Of a stretch of DNA of 64,000 nucleotides, positions 34,854 through 42,877 are shown one piece after another. The notes beneath the pieces are model-generated. The model made no database searches. It saw nothing but the letters and a program-made list of their open reading frames with translations, and was not told where the DNA came from. Both the position numbers and the translations under genes were made by a program. The DNA is from CAWHJN01 sp963829705 (lineage in GTDB: Bacteria > Bacteroidota > Rhodothermia > Rhodothermales > BA12): NCBI GenBank assembly GCA_963829705.1, contig CAWHJN010000001.1:1-64000 (forward strand), in the 5' to 3' direction. How positions within the stretch are numbered: position 1 is the stretch's first letter; each line of letters starts with the position of its first letter.

Positions 34854-34867
34854 CGGCCAAGTTATGC
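34848..34867 (+). repeat. attC site 13, collapsed to its two outer boxes
   Basis: GCATAAC-GGCCAA-GTTATGC. The left box, as GCCGCATAAC (34845-34854), is the exact complement of GTTATGCGGC at 33260. Only six bases separate R'' and R', whereas all other sites have 50-120. The central hairpin has been lost, so the site should fold too short to be recombined normally. Confidence 0.7.
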
Positions 34868-34984
34868 CGCCCGTGTTGGACGGGAAGGATCCACATCGAT
34901 CCTTCGCGGACTGGTCGTCGCTGAGGACTTTTGGCGGCGGAGAGCGTAGGGGCCGTCTCTCCAGTTGCTCGTCCGCAATCAACG

Positions 34985-35917
34985 ATGACGATACTCACCA
35001 AGGTCTCCCCCCTCGTGCTCGCTCGCTGGAGCATCGTCGTCAGCTTGGTGGTCCTCGGCCTCAAGTACGTAGCGTTCGCACTCACCGGATCGGTCTCGCT
35101 TTACTCCGACGCCCTCGAGTCACTCGTCAACGTAGCCGCCGCGGTCGTGGCACTCCTCGCAATCCGCGTGGCCATTCGGCCTCCCGATGCGGATCACCCC
35201 TACGGCCATACGAAGGCCGAGTACCTCTCGGCCGTCGTTGAGGGGGCCCTCATTTTGTACGCCGCAATCGAGATCGTGCGGGCGGCGTGGGGGCGGCTCC
35301 TCGACCCGATGCCTCTAGAGGCCATCGGCCTCGGTCTCACCGTCTCTGTCGGGGCGACAGGCCTGAACGCTGCATGGGCAGCGGTCCTTGTCCGTGCCGG
35401 TCGCCACAGCCGGTCACCGGCTCTCATCGCCGACGGAAGGCACCTATGGACCGATGTGGTGACGACGGTCGGGGTTTTAGCGGGCGTCGGGCTCGCGGTC
35501 GTCACCGGGTGGTGGGTGCTCGACCCCATCATCGCGATGGCAGTGGCTGCGAACGTGGTCGTTGTGGGCGTCCGGCTCGTTCGGGAGTCGGTCGGTGGCC
35601 TGATGGACGAGAGCGTGTCTAAGGAGCACCTAGCGTCGATCCGTGAGACGATCCTCGCCCACATGGGCGAAGCTGAGGAGGTTCATGCCCTTCGAGCCCG
35701 CCATGCGGGGCGGCACACATTTATCGAGTTTCACCTTGTGGTCCGGGGCGAGGCGACGGTGGACGAGGCCCACGCTCTTTGCGACCGCCTGGAGCAATCC
35801 ATCCGCGGGGCCATCTCTGACTCAAGCGTCACGATTCACGTCGAACCAGCTCATAAGGCGAAGGGGCACGGCGGGGTCGTCTCCGTGGGGTCTGACGTGC
35901 CCCACACGTTCACCTGA
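34985..35917 (+). CDS. Cation diffusion facilitator (CDF) transporter
   Basis: 310 residues. Six transmembrane segments with 'GSVSLYSDALESLVNVAAAVVALLAI' (helix 2), 'DADHPYGHTKAEYLSAVVEGA' and 'ADGRHLWTDVVTTVGVLAGV' (helix 5). The helix-5 His-X3-Asp is present. In helix 2 the metal-site motif reads S-D-A-x-E-S, where many Zn exporters have His and iron-type members have Asp, so the metal is uncertain. The C-terminal 90 residues are the cytoplasmic dimer domain. With the VIT transporter it is the second metal-efflux candidate in this array. The start at 34985 avoids an 18-residue non-conserved extension. Confidence 0.88.
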   Translation: MTILTKVSPLVLARWSIVVSLVVLGLKYVAFALTGSVSLYSDALESLVNVAAAVVALLAIRVAIRPPDADHPYGHTKAEYLSAVVEGALILYAAIEIVRAAWGRLLDPMPLEAIGLGLTVSVGATGLNAAWAAVLVRAGRHSRSPALIADGRHLWTDVVTTVGVLAGVGLAVVTGWWVLDPIIAMAVAANVVVVGVRLVRESVGGLMDESVSKEHLASIRETILAHMGEAEEVHALRARHAGRHTFIEFHLVVRGEATVDEAHALCDRLEQSIRGAISDSSVTIHVEPAHKAKGHGGVVSVGSDVPHTFT

Positions 35918-36089
35918 CTGGATCTCAGTCGACCACCCGTCGCGGCTGAATCCGCCACTCTAGCGGACGGCACGCGCGAGCGCCCTGCCTGAGTCCTACC
36001 TTCCGCCCCTGCGTGCCGCCTCTGAGTGGCCCAATGTTCTGCCGCCCTCGCTTTGGAGCTACGAACAATCGACTACATCGCAGCGCACC

Positions 36090-36354
36090 GGGCGGGCAAC
36101 CCTCATCGGCGAGCGCACGCGGGGCGCGGGGCACATCGGCCCCACGATGTCCTTGAGCGGGGGATACCGAGTGATGATCCCCATCGGCCGGCCGCGAGAC
36201 CCAGTGACGGACGGGGGGGGAACTGACCGGCCTCACGCCCGACGTGCGGGTGCCCGCCGACTCCGCGCTCGACGAAGCGCTCCGCCGAGCAGGAGTGGAC
36301 CTGCCCGCCGGACGGAGGGCCCTCCAGGCAGCCGAGGCTCGGCACCAGCCGTGA
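36090..36354 (+). pseudogene. S41 family peptidase remnant
   Basis: The end of an S41 (tail-specific/C-terminal processing) peptidase can be read: 'TLIGERTRGAGHIGPTMSLSGGYRVMIPIGRPRDPVT' and, after a change of frame in a run of eight G (36213-36220), 'GLTPDVRVPADSALDEALRRAG'. Such peptidases have this 'G-E-x-T-x-G-A' stretch near the active-site Lys. The catalytic Ser region upstream is missing. It lies just before attC site 14 and may be the former gene of that cassette. Confidence 0.72.
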
Positions 36355-36423
36355 GGGTGCCCCCCACGGAGCACATTCTCGTGCTCAAGGGCACGCTTGG
36401 GTTAGTCGAAGGGTTACTGTTCG

Positions 36424-36498
36424 GCTAAGCGCCCCCGCAGACCTGACACTGCGCCGTAGGCCGACGCCCGGCGGGTCGGCTTAACTCAGGTGTTGGGC
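36424..36498 (+). repeat. attC site 14
   Basis: The right half, CGGGTCGGCTTAACTCAGG (36472-36490), matches attC site 3 over 18 bases, and R' GTTGGGC (36492-36498) follows. The left arm GTAGGCCGACGCCCG pairs with it. The R'' box is not clear. No later site matches GTTGGGC, so the last cassette has lost its own attC. Confidence 0.8.
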
Positions 36499-36579
36499 GG
36501 CTTGGCCAAATTGCTGCCGCACTTGACATTCTACAGCTCACGGCGTATTCCCCGCCAGATCGCAAATCGGCCAGAGCCC

Positions 36580-37656
36580 ATGACCCGAGTCCTTTTCCGG
36601 ATGCGCCGCATACTGTGGGCTGGCGTTCTCCTCGCCGGGGGAGTGTATCCAGGTGCCCTCACGGCACAGCAGTCGCGAACTGGCTCTCTTCCCGCGGACG
36701 TTGATTCCATCGCGCAGGCGGTTTTCCTCGAGTACCCGAACGCCGCTCTGTCGCTGGCCGTCTTCCGCGGCTCGGACGCCATTTTCGTCAAGGGTTATGG
36801 TGCGGCGGACCGGGAGCAGAACCCTCCCGTCGACGGGCGGACGGTTTACCGCATCGGCTCGGTGACCAAGCAGTTCACGGCGGCGGCGATTCTGCAGCAG
36901 GTGGAGCGTGGTAGACTGGCCCTCGACTCGGCAATCTCGGAGTATCTGCCCGAGTACGCACCGCCAGGAGAGCCGACCATCACCCTTCGCCAGCTTCTCA
37001 ACCATACCTCCGGCATCCCAACGTACACGGAGCCACCGGTTGCGCTTGAATTCGCCGGTAGAGCCTTGCTCTCCCATGCCGACGTCCTCTCTGCCCTCGA
37101 CGGCGAGCCCCTTAACTTTGCACCCGGCTCGCGCTACGAATACAGCAACTCCAACTACTATCTGCTCGGCGTCATTCTCGAACGCGTAACCGGGCAGTCG
37201 TACGCAGCCTACGTTCGGGAGCATCTCACCGAGCCGGTGGGTCTGGCGGAGACGACGTATTGCGGAGCGGGAGCAACGTCCCCTGTCCAGGGCTACACCG
37301 CCGCAGGAAAGGAACTCCACATCGCGCCGCGGCTCCAGATGGACTGGCCCTATGCTGCTGGCGCCCTGTGCTCAACCGTCACCGATCTGGCGGCGTGGAA
37401 CCATGCGCTTTCCCACGGTCAGGTCATCGCGCCGGCTTTGTACCAACGCATGGTGTCGCCGAGTCGGCTGCGGGATGGACGCGAGATTGCCTATGGGATG
37501 GGACTTCGCATCGATACACTGGCTGGGCATCCGCGCATCTGGCACAGCGGCGAGATGTCAGGCTACACCGCCACACTCAGCCAGTACCCTCAGGATAGTC
37601 TGACCCTCGTGATTCTGACCAACCGCGGAGCGAATCCCACCGTTGCCACCTCTTGA
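36580..37656 (+). CDS. Exported serine hydrolase, beta-lactamase fold (second copy)
   Basis: 358 residues with signal peptide ('ILWAGVLLAGGVYPGALTAQQ'). Nucleophile motif S-V-T-K in 'RIGSVTKQFTAAAILQQ', 'LLNHTSGIPTY', Tyr motif 'YEYSNSNYYLLGVILERVTG', and 'HSGEMSGYTATL' as the late box. It belongs to the same broad class C-like family as the protein at 7970 but is shorter, lacking the long C-terminal extension, and the two are clearly diverged. It follows attC site 14 directly. The C-terminus ends abruptly after 'ILTNRGANP', slightly early for the family. Confidence 0.83.
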   Translation: MTRVLFRMRRILWAGVLLAGGVYPGALTAQQSRTGSLPADVDSIAQAVFLEYPNAALSLAVFRGSDAIFVKGYGAADREQNPPVDGRTVYRIGSVTKQFTAAAILQQVERGRLALDSAISEYLPEYAPPGEPTITLRQLLNHTSGIPTYTEPPVALEFAGRALLSHADVLSALDGEPLNFAPGSRYEYSNSNYYLLGVILERVTGQSYAAYVREHLTEPVGLAETTYCGAGATSPVQGYTAAGKELHIAPRLQMDWPYAAGALCSTVTDLAAWNHALSHGQVIAPALYQRMVSPSRLRDGREIAYGMGLRIDTLAGHPRIWHSGEMSGYTATLSQYPQDSLTLVILTNRGANPTVATS

Positions 37657-37860
37657 GCTGCTCGCCCAGTCCAGGGTTTCGCATATCAACGGTTTAATAG
37701 AGGGAATCTTAGGAGATTACCCCTTCCATGTCTTCCATGGCGGTTGGAGGTTGGTTGAGTGCCAGTGTAGGTCAGCACAACCATCTCCGCGACCGTAACA
37801 CCTTGAGCGAGTGATCGAACAGCAGGGAAGCCTACAATCTGCATAGCCTGTCGTCAATCT

Positions 37861-37913
37861 CTATACATGTCGAGGGTGACATGTATAGATTCAAGAGCTT
37901 TCCTATACACGTC
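37861..37913. promoter_or_regulatory. Operator-like palindrome with extra half-site upstream of the Fic gene
   Basis: CTATACATGTC (37861-37871) and GACATGTATAG (37878-37888) form a perfect 11-bp inverted repeat around six bases. A third copy of the half-site, CTATACACGTC with one change, follows at 37903-37913. The group ends 20 bases before the Fic start codon, a typical place for a repressor. The Fic protein carries a C-terminal winged helix, so autoregulation is a reasonable inference. Confidence 0.7.
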
Positions 37914-37933
37914 ACTCTGATTCACCGCGCCTC

Positions 37934-39056
37934 ATGCGTGTGCTTTCTCCTCTCAGCGGGCTCGACGCACAGCGCTTCGAGACGACCGAGATCCTGAAAC
38001 GCCTCGCCGGAGCGAGCCGCCAGCTTGCCGAACTCAAGGGCGTCGCTGCCTCGATCCCGCACCAGGGCATACTCGATAAACACGCTCGGCATTCAGGAGG
38101 CGAAGGACAGCTCGGCCATCGAGAACATCGTCACGACGCACGACGAGCTTTTCCGCGACGACGCCTTCCCGGAGCAGATGGGCAGCGCGGCGGCCAAAGA
38201 GGTGCTGCGCTACCGGCAGGCGCTGTGGGTGGGCTTCAGAGCCGTGCAGCAGACGGGACTGCTCACCAACAAGCACATTCTGGCGATACAGGCCGAACTC
38301 GAACGTAACGAGGACGGGTACCGCCGCCTGCCGGGCACGACGCTCCAGGACGGCGCAGGCCGCCTCGTGTACATGCCGCCGCCACCTGACCTGGTACCGG
38401 GCCTGATGGCTGCCCTGGAGCGTTTCGTCAACGATGACGCGGGCTTCGAAGCCGATCCGCTCATCAGGATGGCGCTCATTCACCACCAGTTCGAGAGCAT
38501 CCACCCGTTCTACGATGGCAACGGGCGCACGGGCCGCATCGTCAACGTGCTCTACCTCGTCAAAGAGGGACTGCTCGAAGCGCCCGTGCTCTACCTGAGC
38601 CGCCACATCGTGCGGACGAAGGCCGATTACTACCGGCTGCTCCAGGCCGTCCGCGAAGAGGACGCGTGGGAAGAATGGGTGGTGTATATGCTCACGGCAG
38701 TCGAGGAGACGGCGCGCGAGGCGATCACCACCATCACGGCGATACGGGAGGCCCTCTCGGATTACAAGCACCGCATCCGAGAGGGCTACCGCTTTTACAG
38801 CCAGGATCTCATCAACAACCTGTTTACGCACCCCTACACGAAGATCCAGTTTGTCGAGCAGGATCTGGGCGTGTCGCGTCTGACAGCCACGAAATACCTC
38901 GACGCGCTGGCCGATGGCGGCTTTGTGCTCAAGCGGAAGGTGGGGCGCTCCAACTACTACATCAACGACGCCCTGCAGCGCATCCTGACCGGCGATGCCG
39001 CGCGGGCACTGATCGTCTCACCGAAAGCTGATCCAGGAAACCCGCCATTTCGGTAA
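37934..39056 (+). pseudogene. Fic family protein with C-terminal winged helix, one frameshift
   Basis: The N-terminus ('MRVLSPLSGLDAQRFETTEILKRLAGASRQLAELKG') and the rest lie in different frames; the shift is near 38078, apparently one extra base. Joined, the protein is about 374 residues. It has the class II inhibitory motif S-x-x-x-E-N in 'DSSAIENIV', the Fic active site 'HPFYDGNGRTGR', and at the C-terminus a winged helix 'LGVSRLTATKYLDALADGGFVLKRKVGRSNYY'. Such enzymes AMPylate proteins (often themselves) and can bind their own promoter. The single shift could be genuine decay or a base error. It closes the right end of the island. Confidence 0.85.
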
Positions 39057-39082
39057 GAGGCGGGGGAGGGAAGGGGCAAAAG

Positions 39083-39103
39083 CGTGAAACAAGGGTGAAA
39101 CAA
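39083..39103 (+). repeat. Arm-site-like repeat, right end of island
   Basis: CGTGAAACAAGGGT followed by GAAACAA, 20 of 21 bases as at 4265-4285, same orientation. It lies 102 bp left of the right tRNA fragment. Confidence 0.6.
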
Positions 39104-39204
39104 AACCCTGCGGTTACGTGCGGTTTGGCTCAGTTCCATGAAGCCGAAACCGGCCTAAACGAGCTGGAATCGCGGTTTTGGGTGCACACAGAGGTGCAAT
39201 ATTG

Positions 39205-39251
39205 ACTCTCGTAATGAACAGGTCAGCGGTTCGAATCCGCTTATCGGCTCC
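39205..39251 (+). repeat. tRNA-Thr(CGU) 3' fragment, island attachment site (right)
   Basis: Identical to 4139-4185 over 47 bases. The base after the fragment is A, giving the CCA end, and the sequence upstream (ATTG) does not pair with the anticodon strand. The chromosomal half of the window begins just after its terminator, so this copy is probably the original 3' end of the host tRNA gene, displaced by insertion. Confidence 0.88.
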
Positions 39252-39258
39252 ACAGGAA

Positions 39259-39307
39259 ACGGCCTCGGAAGCAGCGTTTGCGTGCATTCTGAGGCCGTCT
39301 TTGTTTG
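39259..39307 (+). terminator. Rho-independent terminator of the original tRNA gene
   Basis: ACGGCCTC (39259-39266) pairs with GAGGCCGT (39291-39298), followed by TCTTTGTTT. It is in the right place to end the tRNA-Thr transcript before insertion. Confidence 0.78.
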
Positions 39308-39319
39308 CCGGGGGAGGCG

Positions 39320-42259
39320 TCAGCCCCTGACCAGTTCTTCCTCCATCTCCTCCGAGCGCGGCTCGGCGCGGCGGCGACGCGGGCGTTCCTTGACCTCAAA
39401 CGTCGCGGTGCCCGTGCCGCCGCCAGCGTCGACCTCGACGGTGTAGGTGCCGGGGACGAGGTAGACCGCGCCGTTGTCGGCCTTTTTGAATGTGCCTTTG
39501 TCCTGCATCTGTTCGAAGCGCGCTGTGTCGAAGGTGAGGTCGTACGTCGCGTAGTTGAGGCCCTTGTCTACGTCGAGGGATTTCTCCGCGAGTAGCATTC
39601 CCGTGCTGTCTTTGACGCGGAGCGTGCCGCGCCCTTCTGCTGCGGCGTAGAACGGAATCGTCATCTCGGGTGCGACGGGCTCGCTCCACAGCGTGAAGGC
39701 CGTCCCCCACGATTCGTTGTGCATCACGTCGTCTAGGTCGAACAGGTGGACGGCCTCGGCCATCAGCGTGGGCGTAAGCGCTTGCACGTGTTCTACGTCG
39801 GCCACGAAAATCGACCGTCCGTGCGTGCCGACGACGAGTTCCTTCTCGCGCGCCTGCACGCGCAAGTCGTGGACGGACACGCTCGGCAGATCGCGCATCA
39901 TCGCCATGAACGTCGTCCCGCGATCCAGCGAGACGTACAGGCCGTGGTCGGTGCCGACGTAGAGCAGGTCTGCGTTGTCCGGGTCTTCGAGGATGACGTT
40001 GACGGGCTCTTTCGGCAGGTCGGTGCCGATGCGTGTCCACGTCTTCCCGTAATCGTCGGAGCGGTAGACGTGGGCATCCATGTAATCCCAGCGGTAGCCG
40101 TTGAGGCTCGCGTAGACGCGGCCCTCGGCGTGCTTCGACGCCTCGACGCGGCTCACCCACAGGTCGGAGGGCAGCGCGTCGGAGATGCGCGCCCACGTGT
40201 AGCCACCGTCGCGGCTGACGTGGATGAGGCCGTCGTCGCTGCCGGCGTAGAGCAGCCCGAAGCGCAGCGGCGATTCGTCGATGGAGGAGAGGGTGCCGTA
40301 GGGCACGTCGCCCGGCTTGCCGCCCTGCGTGAGGTCGTCCGAGAGCGTCTGGAACGTTTCGCCCTTGTCGAGCGAGCGGTGGAATTTGTTGGAGCCGAAG
40401 TAGAGTACGTCCTGGTTGTGGCGCGACAGGTGGATGGGTGCCTGCCAGTTGAAGCGCAGCGGACGCTCGCCCAGCACGTGCTGCGGGCGGACGCTTTCGC
40501 GCTCGCCCGTCGTGCCGTCGCGGCGGGTGTAGAAGCCGAACTGCGAGCCGAAATACGCCGTCCCGTCGCGGGTGTCCACCTCTACCTGCATCCCGTCGCC
40601 GCCGCCGAGGCGCTCGTACGGGTAGCGGCCGCTTTCGTACCAGCCGAGCGACGCCCGGTACGTGCGCGGGCCTTTCCAGACGCCGTTGTCCTGCAGGCCG
40701 CCGTAGACGTTGTAGGGTTCGGCGTTGTCCACGGCGATGGCGTAGAACTGGCCCACCGGTGGCGTATTGGCTTTGAACCACGTCTCGCCGTCGTCATAAC
40801 TGACGTTGAGGCCGCCGTCGTTGCCGTTGACGAGGTGGCCGGGGCGCGTCGGGCTCACCCACAGCGCGTGGTGGTCGACGTGGACGTTGGCCCCGTTGAT
40901 GTTCTTCCACGACGCGCCGCCGTCGCCGGAGCGCAGGATGGGCACGCCCATGATGTAGATCTTCTGCGCGTCGAGCGGCGATACGCGGATGTCGCCGAAG
41001 TAGTAGCCGTAGGAGAAGTAAACGTTGTCGAGATAGTCGTCGTGCGTGCGCGCCCACGTCGCACCGCCGTCGGTGGAGCGGTAGACCTCGGCCCCGACGA
41101 CGGGCGTGTCGAAAAGCGCGGCGTTGGCGTCTTCGAGGTAGTCGACGAGTGCACGCGGCGCGATCTCGCCCTTGCGGACCCGCTCGGTGATGGACTGCGC
41201 GGTGTAGGAGGCCGGGAATCCGTTTTCTTCGAGGTACGCTTCGACATCCTCAAGGGTGAGCGCGAGGAACTGATCTTTCGTCATCACGAGGAGGGCGTCG
41301 CGCGTCAGGCCCTGCGTTTCGTCCTCGTCGGCTTCCTCGGGCCGGTGCGCCTGGTTGTCGATGAGCGCGTAGAGCGTGCCACTCTCGCTGTGCAGCGCCA
41401 GTCCGATGCGCCCGAGCGTCTCGCCGATGGGCAGGCCGCTGGCGGCGGTGCTGACGAGCGCCCACGTGTCGCCGCCGTCGGTGCTCTTGTAGATGCCTGA
41501 CGCCGCGCCCGCCTCTACGAAGTCCCACGCCCGCCGCGTGCGCTCCCACGTGGCGGCGTAGAGCACGTCGGGATTCGTCTCGTCGACGACGAGATCGACA
41601 GCTCCCGTGTTGCCGTCGGTGGCGAGCGTCTGCGTCCACGACGCGCCGCCATCGGTGGTTTTGTAGACGCCTCGCTCGCCGCCCGGACTGTAGAGCGGAC
41701 CCAGCGCCGCCACCCACGCCGTCTGCGGGTCGTTCGGGTGGAGCACGATGCGGCTCGTGTGCTGCGTGTCGCCGAGGCCGCGGTGCGTCCACGTCTTGCC
41801 GCTGTCGGCACTCGTGTAGAGGCCCACGCCCGCGTACGACGACCGGGATGCGTTTTTCTCGCCCGTGCCCACCCACAGCTTTTCGCCATGCGCCCAGTCC
41901 ACGGCGATGTCGCCGATGGTCATCACGGCCTCCTCGTCGAAGACGGGCGTGAACGACTGCCCGTTGGTGCGCGTCACCCACAGCCCGCCCGAGGCGTAGG
42001 CGACGTAGAAGTGCGTGGGATCGAAAGGCGACACGTCCATGTCCACCACGCGCCCACTCATCACCGTCGGGCCGATGTTGTCGAAGGGCACGTTTTTGAC
42101 GAGCGAGGCGCGTTGGAGCGCCTGCCGCTGTGCCGCTGCCTCCATGCGTTCGATGGCGGGTGTGCGCGGGTACGGGTTGGGCGCGAGCGCATCGACCTCC
42201 TGCGCCCGGACGGCGGGGACGAGCGTGAGGGCGAGCAGCAGCAGGAGCGAGCGGAGCAT
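39320..42259 (-). CDS. Exported BNR/sortilin-like multi-propeller protein
   Basis: 979 residues; signal peptide 'LLLLLALTLVPAVRAQ'. The body contains many BNR/Asp-box repeats of the form 'S-x-D-x-G-x-x-W', e.g. 'YTSADSGKTWTH', 'YKTTDGGASWTQ', 'YKSTDGGDTWAL', 'YRSTDGGATWAR', 'SRDGGYTWARI' and 'YRSDDYGKTWTR', spread over two or three beta-propellers as in the VPS10/sortilin-like and xyloglucanase-like proteins. Databases often call these 'glycosyl hydrolase', but no catalytic residues can be named. The last 130 residues are beta-sandwich-like with an Arg/Glu-rich tail. It is the first chromosomal gene right of the island. Confidence 0.83.
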   Translation of the reverse strand: MLRSLLLLLALTLVPAVRAQEVDALAPNPYPRTPAIERMEAAAQRQALQRASLVKNVPFDNIGPTVMSGRVVDMDVSPFDPTHFYVAYASGGLWVTRTNGQSFTPVFDEEAVMTIGDIAVDWAHGEKLWVGTGEKNASRSSYAGVGLYTSADSGKTWTHRGLGDTQHTSRIVLHPNDPQTAWVAALGPLYSPGGERGVYKTTDGGASWTQTLATDGNTGAVDLVVDETNPDVLYAATWERTRRAWDFVEAGAASGIYKSTDGGDTWALVSTAASGLPIGETLGRIGLALHSESGTLYALIDNQAHRPEEADEDETQGLTRDALLVMTKDQFLALTLEDVEAYLEENGFPASYTAQSITERVRKGEIAPRALVDYLEDANAALFDTPVVGAEVYRSTDGGATWARTHDDYLDNVYFSYGYYFGDIRVSPLDAQKIYIMGVPILRSGDGGASWKNINGANVHVDHHALWVSPTRPGHLVNGNDGGLNVSYDDGETWFKANTPPVGQFYAIAVDNAEPYNVYGGLQDNGVWKGPRTYRASLGWYESGRYPYERLGGGDGMQVEVDTRDGTAYFGSQFGFYTRRDGTTGERESVRPQHVLGERPLRFNWQAPIHLSRHNQDVLYFGSNKFHRSLDKGETFQTLSDDLTQGGKPGDVPYGTLSSIDESPLRFGLLYAGSDDGLIHVSRDGGYTWARISDALPSDLWVSRVEASKHAEGRVYASLNGYRWDYMDAHVYRSDDYGKTWTRIGTDLPKEPVNVILEDPDNADLLYVGTDHGLYVSLDRGTTFMAMMRDLPSVSVHDLRVQAREKELVVGTHGRSIFVADVEHVQALTPTLMAEAVHLFDLDDVMHNESWGTAFTLWSEPVAPEMTIPFYAAAEGRGTLRVKDSTGMLLAEKSLDVDKGLNYATYDLTFDTARFEQMQDKGTFKKADNGAVYLVPGTYTVEVDAGGGTGTATFEVKERPRRRRAEPRSEEMEEELVRG

Positions 42260-42436
42260 GAGGTAGACGCGGATGGTGACGGAGATGCCTCGAAAATAGG
42301 GCGGCACGCAGGTCCCGGCGCACCGCGTCAGAGGCGATGTGGTTTTTCCGGCTCATTACAGGCGCGCAAGGAGGCGCCGCTCGTTCTGCGCGTAGGTTGG
42401 GCTGTTCTGTGCCACCTCCGCTCTGTAATCCCATCG

Positions 42437-42877
42437 ATGGAAACTGCTCCTTCCCCCGACGCCGACCTCAGCAAAAAACAGCGCTCTGCCTTTCGCACGG
42501 CTCGCAAAAGCGCGGCGCTGCTGCTCAAGAGCCGCTACCGCTCGCTCTTCCTCGTCCGCGAGGCGTACCAGAAGCTCGTCAAGCACGAGGGGGGGATGCG
42601 AGGCGTGTGGGGCGAAGTGCGGATGCTCATCCGGCTCGTGCGGGCGTGGGCGCGGCGCGACTACACGGCCATCCCGTGGAAACCGCTCCTCTACGCCACC
42701 GCCGCGCTCGTCTACTTCGTCAGCCCCTTCGACATGATCCCGGACCTGCTGCCTGGCCTCGGCTTCGTGGACGACGTGGCCGTGGTGGGGGCCGTCGTGC
42801 GGGCCATCCAGAACGAGTTGACGCTTTTCGAGGCGTGGGAATCGGGCCGCGCGGCCCTCTCTGATCCTTCCGCATGA
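42437..42877 (+). CDS. DUF1232 (YkvA-like) membrane protein
   Basis: 146 residues. A polar, basic N-terminal region (about 85 residues) precedes the DUF1232 core 'ALVYFVSPFDMIPDLLPGLGFVDDVAVVG'. The S-P-[IF]-D-x-[IL]-P-D motif is diagnostic. The family has no established function and is found at membranes. The stop overlaps the start of the DUF547 gene (ATGA), so they form a translationally coupled pair. Confidence 0.85.
   Translation: METAPSPDADLSKKQRSAFRTARKSAALLLKSRYRSLFLVREAYQKLVKHEGGMRGVWGEVRMLIRLVRAWARRDYTAIPWKPLLYATAALVYFVSPFDMIPDLLPGLGFVDDVAVVGAVVRAIQNELTLFEAWESGRAALSDPSA

Larger units (their letters stand above)
4139..39251. mobile_element. 35-kb genomic island bounded by tRNA-Thr 3' repeats, with an integron-like cassette array
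   Basis: The island lies between the 47-bp direct repeats at 4139 and 39205. Near the left end (4265-4285) and the right end (39083-39103) it has nearly the same 21-bp element, consistent with integrase arm sites. Its contents are accessory: secreted proteins, a partial toxin-antitoxin copy, a cassette array in two stretches, a block of transport and redox genes, an IS3 element and several pseudogenes. Chromosomal housekeeping genes begin right after the right repeat. No tyrosine or serine recombinase gene is recognisable, so the element is either defective or mobilised in trans. The unit may itself be a composite. Confidence 0.75.

Noticed and set aside
36580..37656. Clinical-type beta-lactamase
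   Set aside because: Active-site motifs fit the whole class C-like serine hydrolase family, most of which are peptidases or esterases. Nothing specific to antibiotic resistance is seen.
1..39000. All frame breaks as sequencing errors
   Set aside because: The chromosomal half has only one break in 25 kb, whereas broken genes cluster in the accessory half together with true deletions and truncations. Single cases (Fic, GH13) may still be errors.
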